Assembly: GCF_003286085.1 (NCBI RefSeq)
Contig: NW_020825298.1
Span: 3,410,001-3,474,000, forward strand
Direction: 5' to 3'
Length of the DNA stretch: 64,000 nucleotides
From: Drosophila persimilis
Lineage: Eukaryota; Arthropoda; Insecta; Diptera; Drosophilidae
Both the position numbers and the translations under genes were made by a program. The notes under the pieces are model-generated. The model did no database searches, was not told the origin of the DNA, and was given only the letters and a program-made list of their open reading frames with translations. This document shows, piece after piece, positions 25,021 to 36,838 of the stretch; the stretch's first letter is position 1; each line of letters begins with the position of its first letter.

Positions 25021-28000
25021 CACGAATCATTCGAATGTGGAACAGGGGGTTTGGTTTTAAACTACAATTAAAACACGTCGCCGTGGTCGTCGTTGTCGAC
25101 CATTTTGGCTTTAACTTCCATTTCAATTACTGCCAACAAAAGAATGGTCTTGCCACTTGATGGCACTTGTCGGAGAAGGGGGGGAGGGGCGGGAGACGAG
25201 ACGCTGCAGTTTCGTTTCGTTTCGCTCCAGAAAAAAAGGCCCCGTAAAAATGTGTCATGGCTGGCAGTTGAACTAAATTACTTTTTGGCTCGAAGCTTGC
25301 CGCCGACTCCGTCGCCGACTCTGCTCTCGACTCTCAATCATTGGACGTCGTCGTCGCACCTGATGAGTGTTGTGCTGTGCTGTGCTGTGCTGTGTGGCCC
25401 GTAATTTGTTGGCTTCCTGCTTCTGCAACAAGCCGCTGCACATGCACCGCTTGGCTACACTTTATTTTAGCCCTGCCCCGCCCCTCCCTCTCTCCCTCTC
25501 TCTCTATTCCTCTCTGCCGTTTGGGTTCAATGCGCCCCAGGTGCTTGGAGGCAGGCTCCTGCTGCCGCCTGCCACACGCAAAAATTGATAAAGCAAATCC
25601 ATCATGTCCTTCGTTTTTATCCGTATTTTTCGGCAAATTAAGGTACCACCCGGTGTCTGACACGGCCCGAGGCAGGGTGGCGGCAGTCATGCCACTAATT
25701 ACGCCCACCCACATCATCATCTTGACCAAAGTTGAATGCCTCCGATGACGACGCACGTGCCCTCACATGTTTCCCAAAGCAAAAAGGTTAGGAAAAACCT
25801 AAATGAGTGCAAAGACAGTGGAGAAAAAAGGGTTAGGATAGGGGCTTCGAATGAGGCAATACCCTGGGACTTTGTGTGATTTGTATATGGTTTTATGTGG
25901 GTAACATACTGGCCGTAACAAAGCCAAGATTCAAATGTGACATGGAAATCATCCAGAAGGTATCATTTATGATCCACTCAAACATCGATGGGAAGTCCTT
26001 TATCGAGACTCTGGTCGAGAACCAATATACCGATTTATGCACACGCAATGTATGTTGTTTTTCCAATTCTCGGACATTCTCGAGTCGAGCATCAATGTGC
26101 CGCATCATGGGAGAGCTGAGGGAGCAGTTGGCAAGAAGGACGTGTCCTGCTTTAGTCATAACCATGACTCTTTCCATTAGTCGTCCATTACACGGTATTT
26201 AAACGAAGTTTTGTTAGAGCATTTTTCCTCTCTGGCTTTCGGAGTTTTGTTTTCTTGCCTCTGCCTCCTCTGTGGCTGTGGCTGGGCTGCTCTGTCACTC
26301 TTTTGTAATCCGCACGTAAACCGTTTTACTTTTCCCAGCGAGACTTTTATGCGAATTTCATAGTTGTTTTAACCCTTTTCCTTAATGTTTCGCACACGTC
26401 AACCTACAAAAACACAAAAAACGCAGAAGAAAGGGGAAAAAATAATAAAAAGGCGCAGAAGAGGTTACAACCGAAGAGGTTACAAAAGCGTCAGAAAAGG
26501 TCACACACCTTGATTTCTTGTTGGTGGCTTGTTCCATTCCCGAAACGTTTCCCCCACTGCGAGGATTCCGGAATCGGAATCGGAATCCTGATTTGCCCAA
26601 AGGAGAGGATGAAAAACCAGTCCAGGACGACACCCTGTGCGCAGGTGCACCTCATCGTTTAACCCTTCTGCGTGCAGTGCGGCAGCGGCAGCGGCGGCGG
26701 TCCGCTTCAATTTCAATTTTGTAAATTGAGTTTATATTTCGATTTATTGACACGACAACCAGTCCTGACTCCTGACTCCCGACTCCCGACTCCTGACTTC
26801 AATTACGACTGTCCTGTCCTCTGTCCTCTGCCCTCTGCTCTCGCTCTTCTGCTCTCCCTCTCTCTTCTGTGCTTTGCACTTTGACTGACATTTATTACCA
26901 TTTGTGCGCTGCTCTGGGTTTCCTGGCGCTTTTGCGATTTATGCAATGCGCAGAGCAATCGATGAACAACAATGGCGTCCCCCCAAGGTACAGTACAGCC
27001 AAGGGGCACAGGGTCTGCGTGTGAGTGTGTAAAGGGAAAGGATGAGTGGGAATTGTTTGGGTTTTGAGTGGAAATTGGTGTACTCTCTGTGAAGGGGAGA
27101 AGCTTTTTGAAGATTGAAGACTGATTTTTTGGTCAGAATATCATTCCAAATTAAAACCTACTTTTCAGAGAACAGTTCTTTGCACATAGATCCCTGAACA
27201 CAAAGAAAGATTGATCATGAAACCCACTTCCTTCGTCCTGCTCATTTGAATTTTCCTCGGCTAAAAGCATTTCCTGGTAAATCCCTGGCATTATCTTTGA
27301 GCAATTCCTTTATTTGAAAAATCAAAAGAAAAATCTGAAATGTCATGCTGCACTCGTATTCAGGCAACAACGTGGCATGCCGCACCAGCAGCAGCGGCAC
27401 CAGCGAACGTGTTGCAAACAAAAAGCAAAAGAAGTGCACATGCAAACACTGGCCTGGCCCCGGCCCAAAAACCATTCGGATCGCATCGCATCGGATCTTT
27501 TCATTTCCATTTGAGGGGAATTTTCCACTTGAGTTTTTCCTGTGTGGACCCATTCATGCATACCAAAGTCCCTCTTCCGTTTTTCGGTCCAAAAGAAAAA
27601 AAAGAGCGACATGTGTTTGAGATGTTGTGGAATGGAAGTGACTGGAAGGTGGAGGAGTAGGAGGAATGTGAAGAGTAAGGGGAGATTTCTGTTAAACATA
27701 ATCTCAATTTTCATTTTTCACCTGCCGCCTGCCCGCATCCACTTACCGCTTCTCCCTCTTCCTCTCCCTCTCTCGCTGTCTGCCTGCCTGCTTGCTGCTT
27801 ATCAGCGGCAAAACGGGCAACAATTTGTCTATTATCGGGTCTGGGCCAATTTTCGGTTTTCTTTCCATTATTCTCTGTCTTTCTCCTCGTTCTCTTGTTT
27901 CTCTTTTGCCGCTTGCCGGGGCTGCTGCTGCTGTGATAAATGTCCAGAGTCGGTAAATCCGCTCAAGCCTGATTAAGTGAATTATTATGCCAGCCTCGGC

Positions 28001-31000
28001 TCGGTTCCTCTCTCGGGATCTCTCTCTCTATCTCTCTGGAAGGCTACTCTCTTTGCCATTCGTCATGCATGTGCAGGCACACGAACAGCAGCAGCGCTGC
28101 AGCAGAAGCCACGCATCAACATCAACAGGAAAATGCAATGGCATCTATCGAGGCTTGGGATACCCTTGAATATGGATTGCCATAGAAAACATATATAACA
28201 GGAATTCCTCAAGCTTTGTTGAAATGTATTGAGATATGTCCCCTGGCATAAATATTCGCTTTTGATCAAGATTAGAATTCACTTTAAAGAATTGCAAGCG
28301 ATTCCTTCAATCATTTCATAGAAAACAACATACCCTCCGCAGCAAGCATAACCAGAAGCAACGGCACTCATCAAATATTGTTTATGTTTCACACACGCAC
28401 ACACATTCGACTGGCGAGAGAGCGATGCGTTGCGATGCGATGCGATCCGAGCCTCTCCCGACACGCACATTGCACTCTTTCTAATCAGCCGAGCCATGAG
28501 CCGAGCGAGGGAGCGCTTGTTGCATTTGTACCTGCTTGACCTGCTGTTCCTTCGTGCTGCCTCTCCCTATCCCTCTCTCGCACTGTTGCTCTTGATCCAT
28601 TTTCATTTCTATGCATTTTGTGCGTGATGCTCATTACGCATCTCTCTCACTCTTTTGCTTTTGGATTGTTTTTGTTTGCCGTCTCTGCCGCTGCTTCATT
28701 GAGCTTTGGTTGGCTGCAGTCACGTCAGCTGAAACAGAAGCGGCAGCTGCTGCCGCTGCTGGAGGAGGAGGAGGAACACCCTGGAAGTGTCTTGGAAGCA
28801 ACGTGGAAGTGGGGAAGACGTGGAAGGGGGGGTACAAATTAATATAACGTTCTCTGATTCCATGGAAATGCGAGTACGCGCTAGCAATTGACGGTAGAGT
28901 AGAGATCATGTGAAGTAGATTATGGTCTTGAGTTTAATGGCGAAATTATCCAGAGAAATTGCATAATTATCAAGAGCCAGCATCTTGGCATCTGATTTAA
29001 TTTGCAGTTAACTTGGAAAGAAAAACACATATGTAGCTCCCAGGTCCCTGGTGGGGGGCGGGTTTTGTGGAAATATGGAAAATGTTTATTGCTAGTTTCA
29101 GGAATATTTACGAAGGCCTTTTTCCCGGGAATATCTGAAAGTCCCCCCGGAAAGAAGAGTGCTTTGAATATCACTGAATCATCATAGATTGACGAAGGAA
29201 TAATAATTCGGGAGGTATTCTTACCCAAAAATATCAATCATTCCTTGACCGGGTTCTTCTTCAGTTTATCAAAAAATTCACATCTGAAAAAGTTCTCATA
29301 CTTTTCTGTACCTAAAAATAACCTCGAAAACAGTTTTTCTGTTTCCAATAAATTAGAATTTTAATTGGAAATGCATTTGAAATTTCTTCTCTAAACAAAA
29401 TGTCATTGTGGGGATCTTGGACCAAAAACAAAAACAGAAGCAACTTGAACGAAATTAAGTTCTCAACAAAGTCATAACGAATGGAAGTCTATTGATGAAC
29501 GAAAGGAATCAACGGATAGCAATCGATTGGTATCAGACCCCAGCAAATGGCGGCACAGCGCACACACAGAGAAAGTAAACAATCACGAGGCTGAGGCTGG
29601 GGCCGAGACTGTAATGCCGCGTAATTGGCCAACTAACTCCCACAATTTTATTGCCTTATTCTATGGATGGCCATAATGGCCATAAATTTGTGGGCTATCT
29701 GCGCCACTAGCAGTGGAACTTTAGCTGCATCCTGCCTCAACTTCTCGGAGATTGTGTGGCATGCAACCCCAGACACGTCAACTTCTCGTTAAGATAAGGC
29801 ACAGCCCAAGGAGCCAGAGGTTCCTGCTTCGGGATGGAAATCAAAGTGGAAATTGTCGCATGCAATGCACTGTTTCGGGGTACGTTGACGTCTGGAGTCC
29901 TCGGCCTGTGGGATCCATGCCTGGGAGTCCTGCGCGCTTTTGGCACACGCCATCTGTCGTCCCTCGGGGGAACCCAACCAACTGCCAAATGCAGTGAAGC
30001 CTATCCTCTTGAGGCCTCCTGCTGCTACTTCTCTTCTTTTCCTCTTTTTTTGGTAATAAATTACCAACATGCAAAAGGCGAAATGCAGCAATAAAATAGC
30101 AGCAGTAGACACATTTGCCACGTTCTCCCCCGCCCCACAACTTTACCCTAGATTCGCGTCCCTGCTGCCGCTCTTTATTTGGCAACTTTCCAGCCCCAGC
30201 CCCGCATTTCCCCATTTTTGTTTTTGTTTTATGTGCTAATTTACTAGAACGACTTGCTGAAATAACTGTTGGTGGTTACAGGACGAAGGGCGGTGCCTCT
30301 GTGGCCGAAACTCCTACGAACCGACCGTCGCGACGGACGCCTTCGGCACAAACAATTAAAACGCCGGCGACGAGCGGACCGACCGATGGACGGACGTTTC
30401 TCCGATAAACAAGCCAAGATAAGGCGGCGACGACGACGACGACGACCACACAGGTCCCACCACACACCGAACCGAACCGACCCGACCCGAACCGAGGCGA
30501 AGCGACGAACCCATTCGCAGGTCTCTCAAGACTGCAGCAGCATATGCTACACATTTGGTCAACAGTTTTTTGTTGTTGCTTTTTTGTGTTACCAATAAAT
30601 TTCCGAAATACTTACCTTCTTAGCGTTAACGTTAACGTTAACGGTTACCTGTGTGGCCGACACGAGAGGGCGAGGGGCGAGAGCGAGTGCATGGCAATTT
30701 TTTCATTAGCGCTTTCAGCAAAAGAGCTCTTCGGGGTAGCTGCCGGTCCTCTAAGTAGCCCTCCAGGAAGGTGTGTTCCCGTTGAAGGATGAAGGTCTTT
30801 GGTCTTTCGACTTTTCGGTGGCAAGCAATTGCTGCAATTCCTGCAATTGGGAAAATTTCAACAACTTTTTAGTGGTCTCTGCCACACAGTCACACAAGAG
30901 AGAGGGCAGGGGGAAGAGTTCCATAAGAACAATAATGGAAAATGGAAAATAATAATGAAATGGCGGGGGATTTAAACTGAATCTAAATTGAATATCTTTC

Positions 31001-33619
31001 AATTCTTTGGAGTATAAATAGAGTAGTAGAAATGTAGTAGGATAAGTAATCTTTTTTAAAGAAAATTCCATAGTAGAACCATAAATAGCCACCTAATTGG
31101 AGCTTTCACTGTGCTAAAGATCATTAAAATTAATAAGAAAGTAATCAGAAATGATTATTAATTAAATTATTAATTATAGTTATCACAGATCTCTAGATCT
31201 ATTGATAAATGATCATTCAAGACCCCAAAAATAGATACGAAATGGAAAAATGGCCAAAAATAAAAACTGTTTCGCCATTTGGGATACATTATAATGGCTA
31301 TAGCCTCTCTTTCTGGATATCTCTGGCAACCCTCGCTTTTTGGCAGTAATATCCCCAGCAACCCATCCAAAACCCATTTCGTAATCAACATCATCGCCTC
31401 TTCTTGGATCGCTCTTCATTCCAGAGTCCAAGACTCGAAGAGAATGTGGCAGCCGCAGAAGAAAAAAAAACGTAGAAGAATTCCTCCGTGCAACGTGCAA
31501 CGTTCGTTGGGCTGTTGTTGTTGTTCGCTGGTTTTTTTAGAATTGCATTTTTATTGTCTGCCACTTTGTTGTTACCAATGTTGGTCGCCGCCTGCCGCCT
31601 GCCTCTGCCTCTGCCTCTGCTGCTGCCTGATGCCTTTTTGTATAAATAAACCATATGGTTAAAAGCGTAGCAGAATAATTCTACGAGCGCCTGGCCTGCC
31701 TCTTTTTTTTTGTGTTTTTGTTTGTGTTTTTGTTTTTGTTCTTCTTACTCGACTGCCCATCGTCTCATAGGCATCGTCTCTTGTCTCCCGTTGGCCATCA
31801 TCGTCGTCCACATCGTGGTTCTGTTTCTCTGCTGCTCCTAACTTCTTTTTCTACTCTGGCTCTGTGGCTCTGTAGTTCTGTTGTAGCCGTGTGCTGGTTC
31901 GAGATGGGATGATGGAGTTATGCTTCAGTGCGTTTGTAAATGTTTTATCAAAATGTCTTGTGCCGTTCGCCGTTCCTTGCTATGCCCCATGCCACTCTTA
32001 CAGAGGGTAGATGCAGGTATTTTGGTATTTCTGTACCATAAACTATATGAATTCCAACTGAATTTCATTATAAACCATGTCCTTGGGAATGATATGAGAA
32101 CTTGGAGAGTTTGCGAGCCGTAAAAATGAACAAGAAAAGATCAGAAAAGGATCGCCTAGTCCTTGGAGGCCTCGTTGGGGAATAAAGATTCTCGGAATCA
32201 ATATAAAACCATAAATTTGGACTCAGGACGCAGTCCGTACTAGGTCCATAGTTATGAAAAACATCGCCACTTTTCTGCTGTCTACATAGAAAAATCCCTT
32301 ACCCTAGATTGTTGTTTTCTTTTCCTTTCATTAAGAGAGTATTTCCTTAAATAAGTCTCATCTGTGGGTCCTCCCATTCGATCAGTTTTCGTAGCTTAAC
32401 AGGGTATCCCCATAGTCGCATCACTCTTGCCCGCATCATTCGTTAGAGCTTCCCTCTCTTTTTGTATTTGTTTTTGTTTTTCTGTTGTGTTGTTGTTACT
32501 TTTTGTTACATTTTCTACGTCCATCGCATTTTACGATCATTAACCGCAAAACATTATTGTGGCATGTTCTCGCTCGCTGCGCTGGTTCCTCCACTGCTGC
32601 CACACCACTTCTGCCACTCTGCCACTTTGCCACTTTGGCACTCGGTTTGCCTGCTGTCTTGGTTTGTGCCACCTCTGAGCTGTGCTCACCTTTCCTTTTG
32701 ATTTTCCTGGAAATTGGCCTGCGCCACACAAATGTGCTGAAAATTGGCGGGGCCTGCACCTCCTCCTCCTCCTCCGTCGCCGCCCCAGCCCACGAGAAGA
32801 CGCTGCCCATCCTCCAAAAATTGTGTTTGGTGACCTCTGAAGAGATGGCGCCGCCCTGGAGGTTCCTCTGCTGCTACCGATGATGATGATGGGGGATTAG
32901 GGATGGGGGGGATGCTGTTGCCAAGTGAACAATTTCCCAGACAGCAAGCAGACACAACAAAAAAAAAAGGGGGGAAGCAAAGGGGGCAGCAGCATCAATG
33001 AAAGCGCACACACAAGATATAGATACAGTGCCAGAAACAGATACATCCACATCTACATCTGCAGATATATAGATGCAAAGATACACATCCGTGCGGCTGT
33101 CGGCTTCCTCTGATTTTATATATATTTCTTTTTCTCTTTCTCTTTTTTTATAATCGATCGATTTCATGCGCTGTGCGACAAGCCGTAAATCACACGCCAG
33201 ACACAGACGCATCCACAAGATACTTTATCTATAGCAGACCTCCTCCTCCCCACCATCTCCTCTGTCCGTGTCTTGTATTTCGATTTCATGGCGCTTTAGC
33301 GCGTACAGCGCACCACAAATCAAATGCCATCTCCAGCTAATTACTGAATCAAAATCACATTAAACTCTTCCCCAAACTTGGCCCCCGGTCGGGGGCTGGG
33401 GTCTCCTCTGCCGTCTTCTGTTGTCTTCTGCTGGAAATGCATCTTAATTGTTCCGAATGGTCTCCGACGGCGGCTTACAATTGTTGGCCATCATCAAATT
33501 TATTTGCCAGAAAGTGTAGAGAATGCGATTCAAAGTTTGAGCCACGTGGGAAACTTTTTTTGTTTTTGGGGGGAAGAAGGCTAGGGGAAGTGACCAGAAT
33601 TGATATTCCAAGCAGAATA

Positions 33620-33985
33620 TTTCCCATAAGCGAACGGATACATCCAGTGCTAATGCTAATGGAACTATGGAATGGAACAGCATTTAAAATAAAGCTTAGG
33701 AACTGTAATACACCTTTCCATTACTGCAGATTCGTAAAATGTACGAATATCCCCATAGAAATATTGCTGTAAAAATGTTCCATAAGCGAACGGATACATA
33801 TACTGCCAGGGGAACTGTGGAATGGAACAGAAGATAGCCAAAATCTCTTCGGAATATGAAAAATGAATGTAAAATTGAAAGGAAAGCCATGGATGTGTAA
33901 TACTGTGGTACTTCCGTGGAATATCTGTGCAAATGTTTCCATAAGCGAATGGATACTCTGTCAAATGGAGCTGCGTAATGGTTTA
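33620..33985 (-). repeat. Degenerate tandem array, three units of about 157 bp
   Basis: The core CCATAAGCGAACGGATAC starts at 33624 and 33780, and as CCATAAGCGAATGGATAC at 33939, giving spacings of 156 and 159. Within units one and two GGAACTATGGAATGGAACAG and GGAACTGTGGAATGGAACAG follow at the same offset. Read on the minus strand, units one and two share the word VSVRLW and units two and three share YPFAYG in matching frames, but stops interrupt any protein. Confidence 0.75.
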
Positions 33986-35420
33986 ATTGGTTCTGAAGAC
34001 TTTTTGCCTGAACTGAGAAATCTGTAAACCAAATTTAGATTTCATGTTTTTGTGTCAAAAAAAAAACATCTCCTAATTGGTTAATAGCTACCCTGGCATC
34101 AAAATGGATATCGATTAAATGGGATACAGCCCTGAGAAGGCAAGGCTTTGGCTGGCAACCCACATGCCTGCCACAAGTTGCAATTGCAACAAGAAGCAGC
34201 AGCAGCAGCAGCCGGCCTGAGTTATCTTTAAGAAGGGGTTCCATTTAGATGCCTCCTCCTTGCCTGGATGATCACATTCCAAGAACCATATCGTTTAAAG
34301 AACGCACTCGAAACGGGGTGGGGGAGGGGCACGAAGTATCATTAAAGCAACAGCAGCCGGGCATTTAATCACAGGTTCGTTCTCTCTGCTGCCTCAGCAG
34401 TCGCGGCTTTGCTGGGGATATGTTTCAATAAATTCCAAGCAAATCAAAACATACAAAACACATCCCAGCTCCAGTGGAAAGAGGGAGAGGGAGAGAGCGG
34501 GAGTGTTGCGGGGAATCGGAGAATCTGAGAACTGGGCGCACGCGTAATGGCTAATGAATGCGCGAATGCCTTGCGGCATCTCCCCACATAAGTCAATGTG
34601 CAACCCAGAGAAACACAGAGACGGAGACGGAGAGGGAGACGGAGTGGACTCCTCTCTCGTTGATGGTCAGCGATCTGTTGCTGCAGCCTTGCCCTTAGCG
34701 CAAAAGGAGCCCTGCCCAAGAGGCAGCAGCAGCAGCAGCGATATGGATGATATGGATGATGATATGCTGGAGTAGAAGGAGGGTAAGCCAGAAGACGTTA
34801 TGGTTCATAAAGCAAAAACTACAGAAGGCAAAAAATTGCAAGGGAAATTGGATTTAGGCTCAAATGAAAGTGGGAATACTCTTTTCGGAATATGGAGTTG
34901 TATTTGGAAAAGTGAACTTTTGAACGATGAATAATGTCATTCTAGGGTTAATAGTTTAAGAATTCTTTCAGAATTCGAAATCTAAGTTCTAAATCCAAGT
35001 TTTTTTTTGAGCTAAATTTATAATTATTTTGTGTCCTTAGCATATTCGGATCGGATACTCATTTGGAGGATTTATTGTGAAAATTAGATTTAGATTCAAA
35101 TCTTTAAAAAGTATAGCATTTTGGGTACCGCTTCCTTCAATATTTTAACGGTTTTTTTGGGCATGGAATAATACCATAAATGGAAATTTCTAGGTTCTAT
35201 AACCTGTACGAAAGTTGTAGGGCTAAAAGATTCCTAAACGTTTTCCTAATTTATCCTTTATTCCGATCCTTTGTTGTACAAATTATAGTCTGCCGATCAG
35301 ACATTCGACTACTTGTCGAATCTTTTCTATCTGTGCCTTTTGCTCTCTTTTCTCCACCGCAAATCTCTTGTTAATTTGTCAATGCCCTTTACGCAGGGGA
35401 AGGGCATGCCTTAAGACTGC

Positions 35421-35444
35421 GAGAGAGAGAGAGAGAGAGAGAGG
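35421..35444. repeat. GA microsatellite
   Basis: About twelve GA dinucleotides in Star intron 1, followed by GGGGACGAGA. Confidence 0.85.
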
Positions 35445-36262
35445 GGACGAGACAGGCGGCAACAGCCGCCAAACATTGGGAGAAACATCTGCTGCGCTCT
35501 GCCGCTGTCGCTGCCGCTGCCGCTGCCAGGGTCTCTGCTGCCAGTTGATGAACTCGATTCCACTTGCTTGCCGTCTCGCTTGCACTTTTCAAAGCATGGC
35601 TTCTCTTCCCCCTCCCCTTCTACTACTTCTGCTTCGTTCGTCTGTTGCGCAGGCGCACAAGTACACACACACACACACACACGCTCGCACATGAAACGGC
35701 TGGCACTCACTCCCCCCTCCCTCCCGTGCTCTTCACTCAACGATCGGCTTGTTCCCTCTCTGGGATCTTCGCTCTCTTTCGTTCTTTGTGCATCGTCTAC
35801 AATGTCTTTGATACCCTTCGCAGAGAGAGCGAGTGAGAGAGAGAGGGGAAGAACCGAAACCACTGTGAAACAATCAATCAAAAAACTGTCTTTTTGAAAG
35901 CAGTTTTCTTTGAACGTAAAATATTTGAATATTCCTCCACAATTCGAATCGAAAATCTATCAACTATTCGGTGTATCGTAGACCTCAAAGGGTATCAAAT
36001 GGTTCGGTACGTTTGTGGTAATCCATTTATAATTCTCATGCCTCGCTGCAATGCATTTTTCACCCCGCTTTGGGCCCTGGCTCTACTCCACCTCACTCAC
36101 TCCTTCCTCGTTCCGCGCTCCCTCTCTTTCGCTCTTGTGTTGTGTCTTTTTTAATTTGGTTCACAAAATACCTCGCGTTGTTGTTGAAATTCTTTAGCAA
36201 TCATTCCGTCTTCTTCTCCTGCACTTCTGCCTCTCCGGAGAGTCTTATGTGTGTGTGTCTCC

Positions 36263-36271
<9 letters not shown>

Positions 36272-36304
<33 letters not shown>
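36272..36304. repeat. CT microsatellite
   Basis: About sixteen uninterrupted CT dinucleotides about 450 bases upstream of the Star coding-exon acceptor. On the complementary strand this is a GAGAG tract, a possible GAGA-factor site. Confidence 0.85.
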
Positions 36305-36310
<6 letters not shown>

Positions 36311-36771
36311 TGTCTGGCAGCAGTCTCTCGATTTTTGACAGGTGGTGGAGTTTTGTATTCAATTTCTTTTTGGAGCGACTTTTGCTCTTGGGTTCGTTTT
36401 TGGGTTCTGTTCTTCGGTTCTTCATCTTTTTCTTCTTCTTCTTTTTTTTTGCCTATTCATAAAAATGAAAATGTGTGGCAGGCAGACAGCACAAGGAGCA
36501 GAAGGTGGAGAAGGAGCGACAAGGGTGGGCAAGGGGGTTGGAGGGGGGTCTGAAAGAAGGACCAAAACGCAGACAAAAGATTGCCCCAGACAGCAGACAT
36601 ATGGAGCGAAGAGCAGAGCACCACAGATGAAGGATGCTGTGGGTCTTCCATGCTCGATTTTCGATTCTCGATTCTCATTCCTTAGTTCAATGCACTCTTT
36701 GAAATTAGTTTTTTGTTTCGAGACTAATTGGATTCTCTTTTCTCTCTCTTTCAGTTGAAACCCTGGCCAGG

Positions 36772-36783
36772 ATGCGGCTCTAA
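36772..36783 (+). other. S: Three-codon upstream reading frame in the Star leader
   Basis: ATGCGGCTCTAA (Met-Arg-Leu-stop) lies 17 bases into the coding-exon part of the leader and 55 bases before the main ATG at 36839. Any ribosome initiating here must reinitiate, so it may lower Star translation. That effect is inference. Confidence 0.55.
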
Positions 36784-36838
36784 GCGAGAAGGAGAAAATT
36801 CCCCCCGTCCCCCCCCCGAAGAGTAGAAACCAAAAGCG

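Larger units (their letters stand above)
18118..36754 (+). other. S: Star intron 1 (18.6 kb)
   Basis: The intron runs from GTACGT at 18118 to CTCTCTCTTTCAG at 36754. I find no convincing protein gene, tRNA or transposon reading frame within it. It holds many microsatellites (GA at 24446-24467 and 35421-35444, CT at 36272-36304, CA near 20432 and 35664), a TGTGC repeat (25370-25396), triple GTTAAC palindromes (30624-30642), copies of two dispersed repeat families (22351, 24111, 24984, 33620-33970), and GC-rich clusters near 28740 and 30290-30500. Enhancers for Star are likely here, but none can be pinpointed. Confidence 0.5.

Noticed and set aside
18190..31900. GGTTCGA-type words that resemble tRNA B boxes (18197, 19739, 31892)
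   Set aside because: None has a matching A box, acceptor stem or anticodon arm at the right distance.
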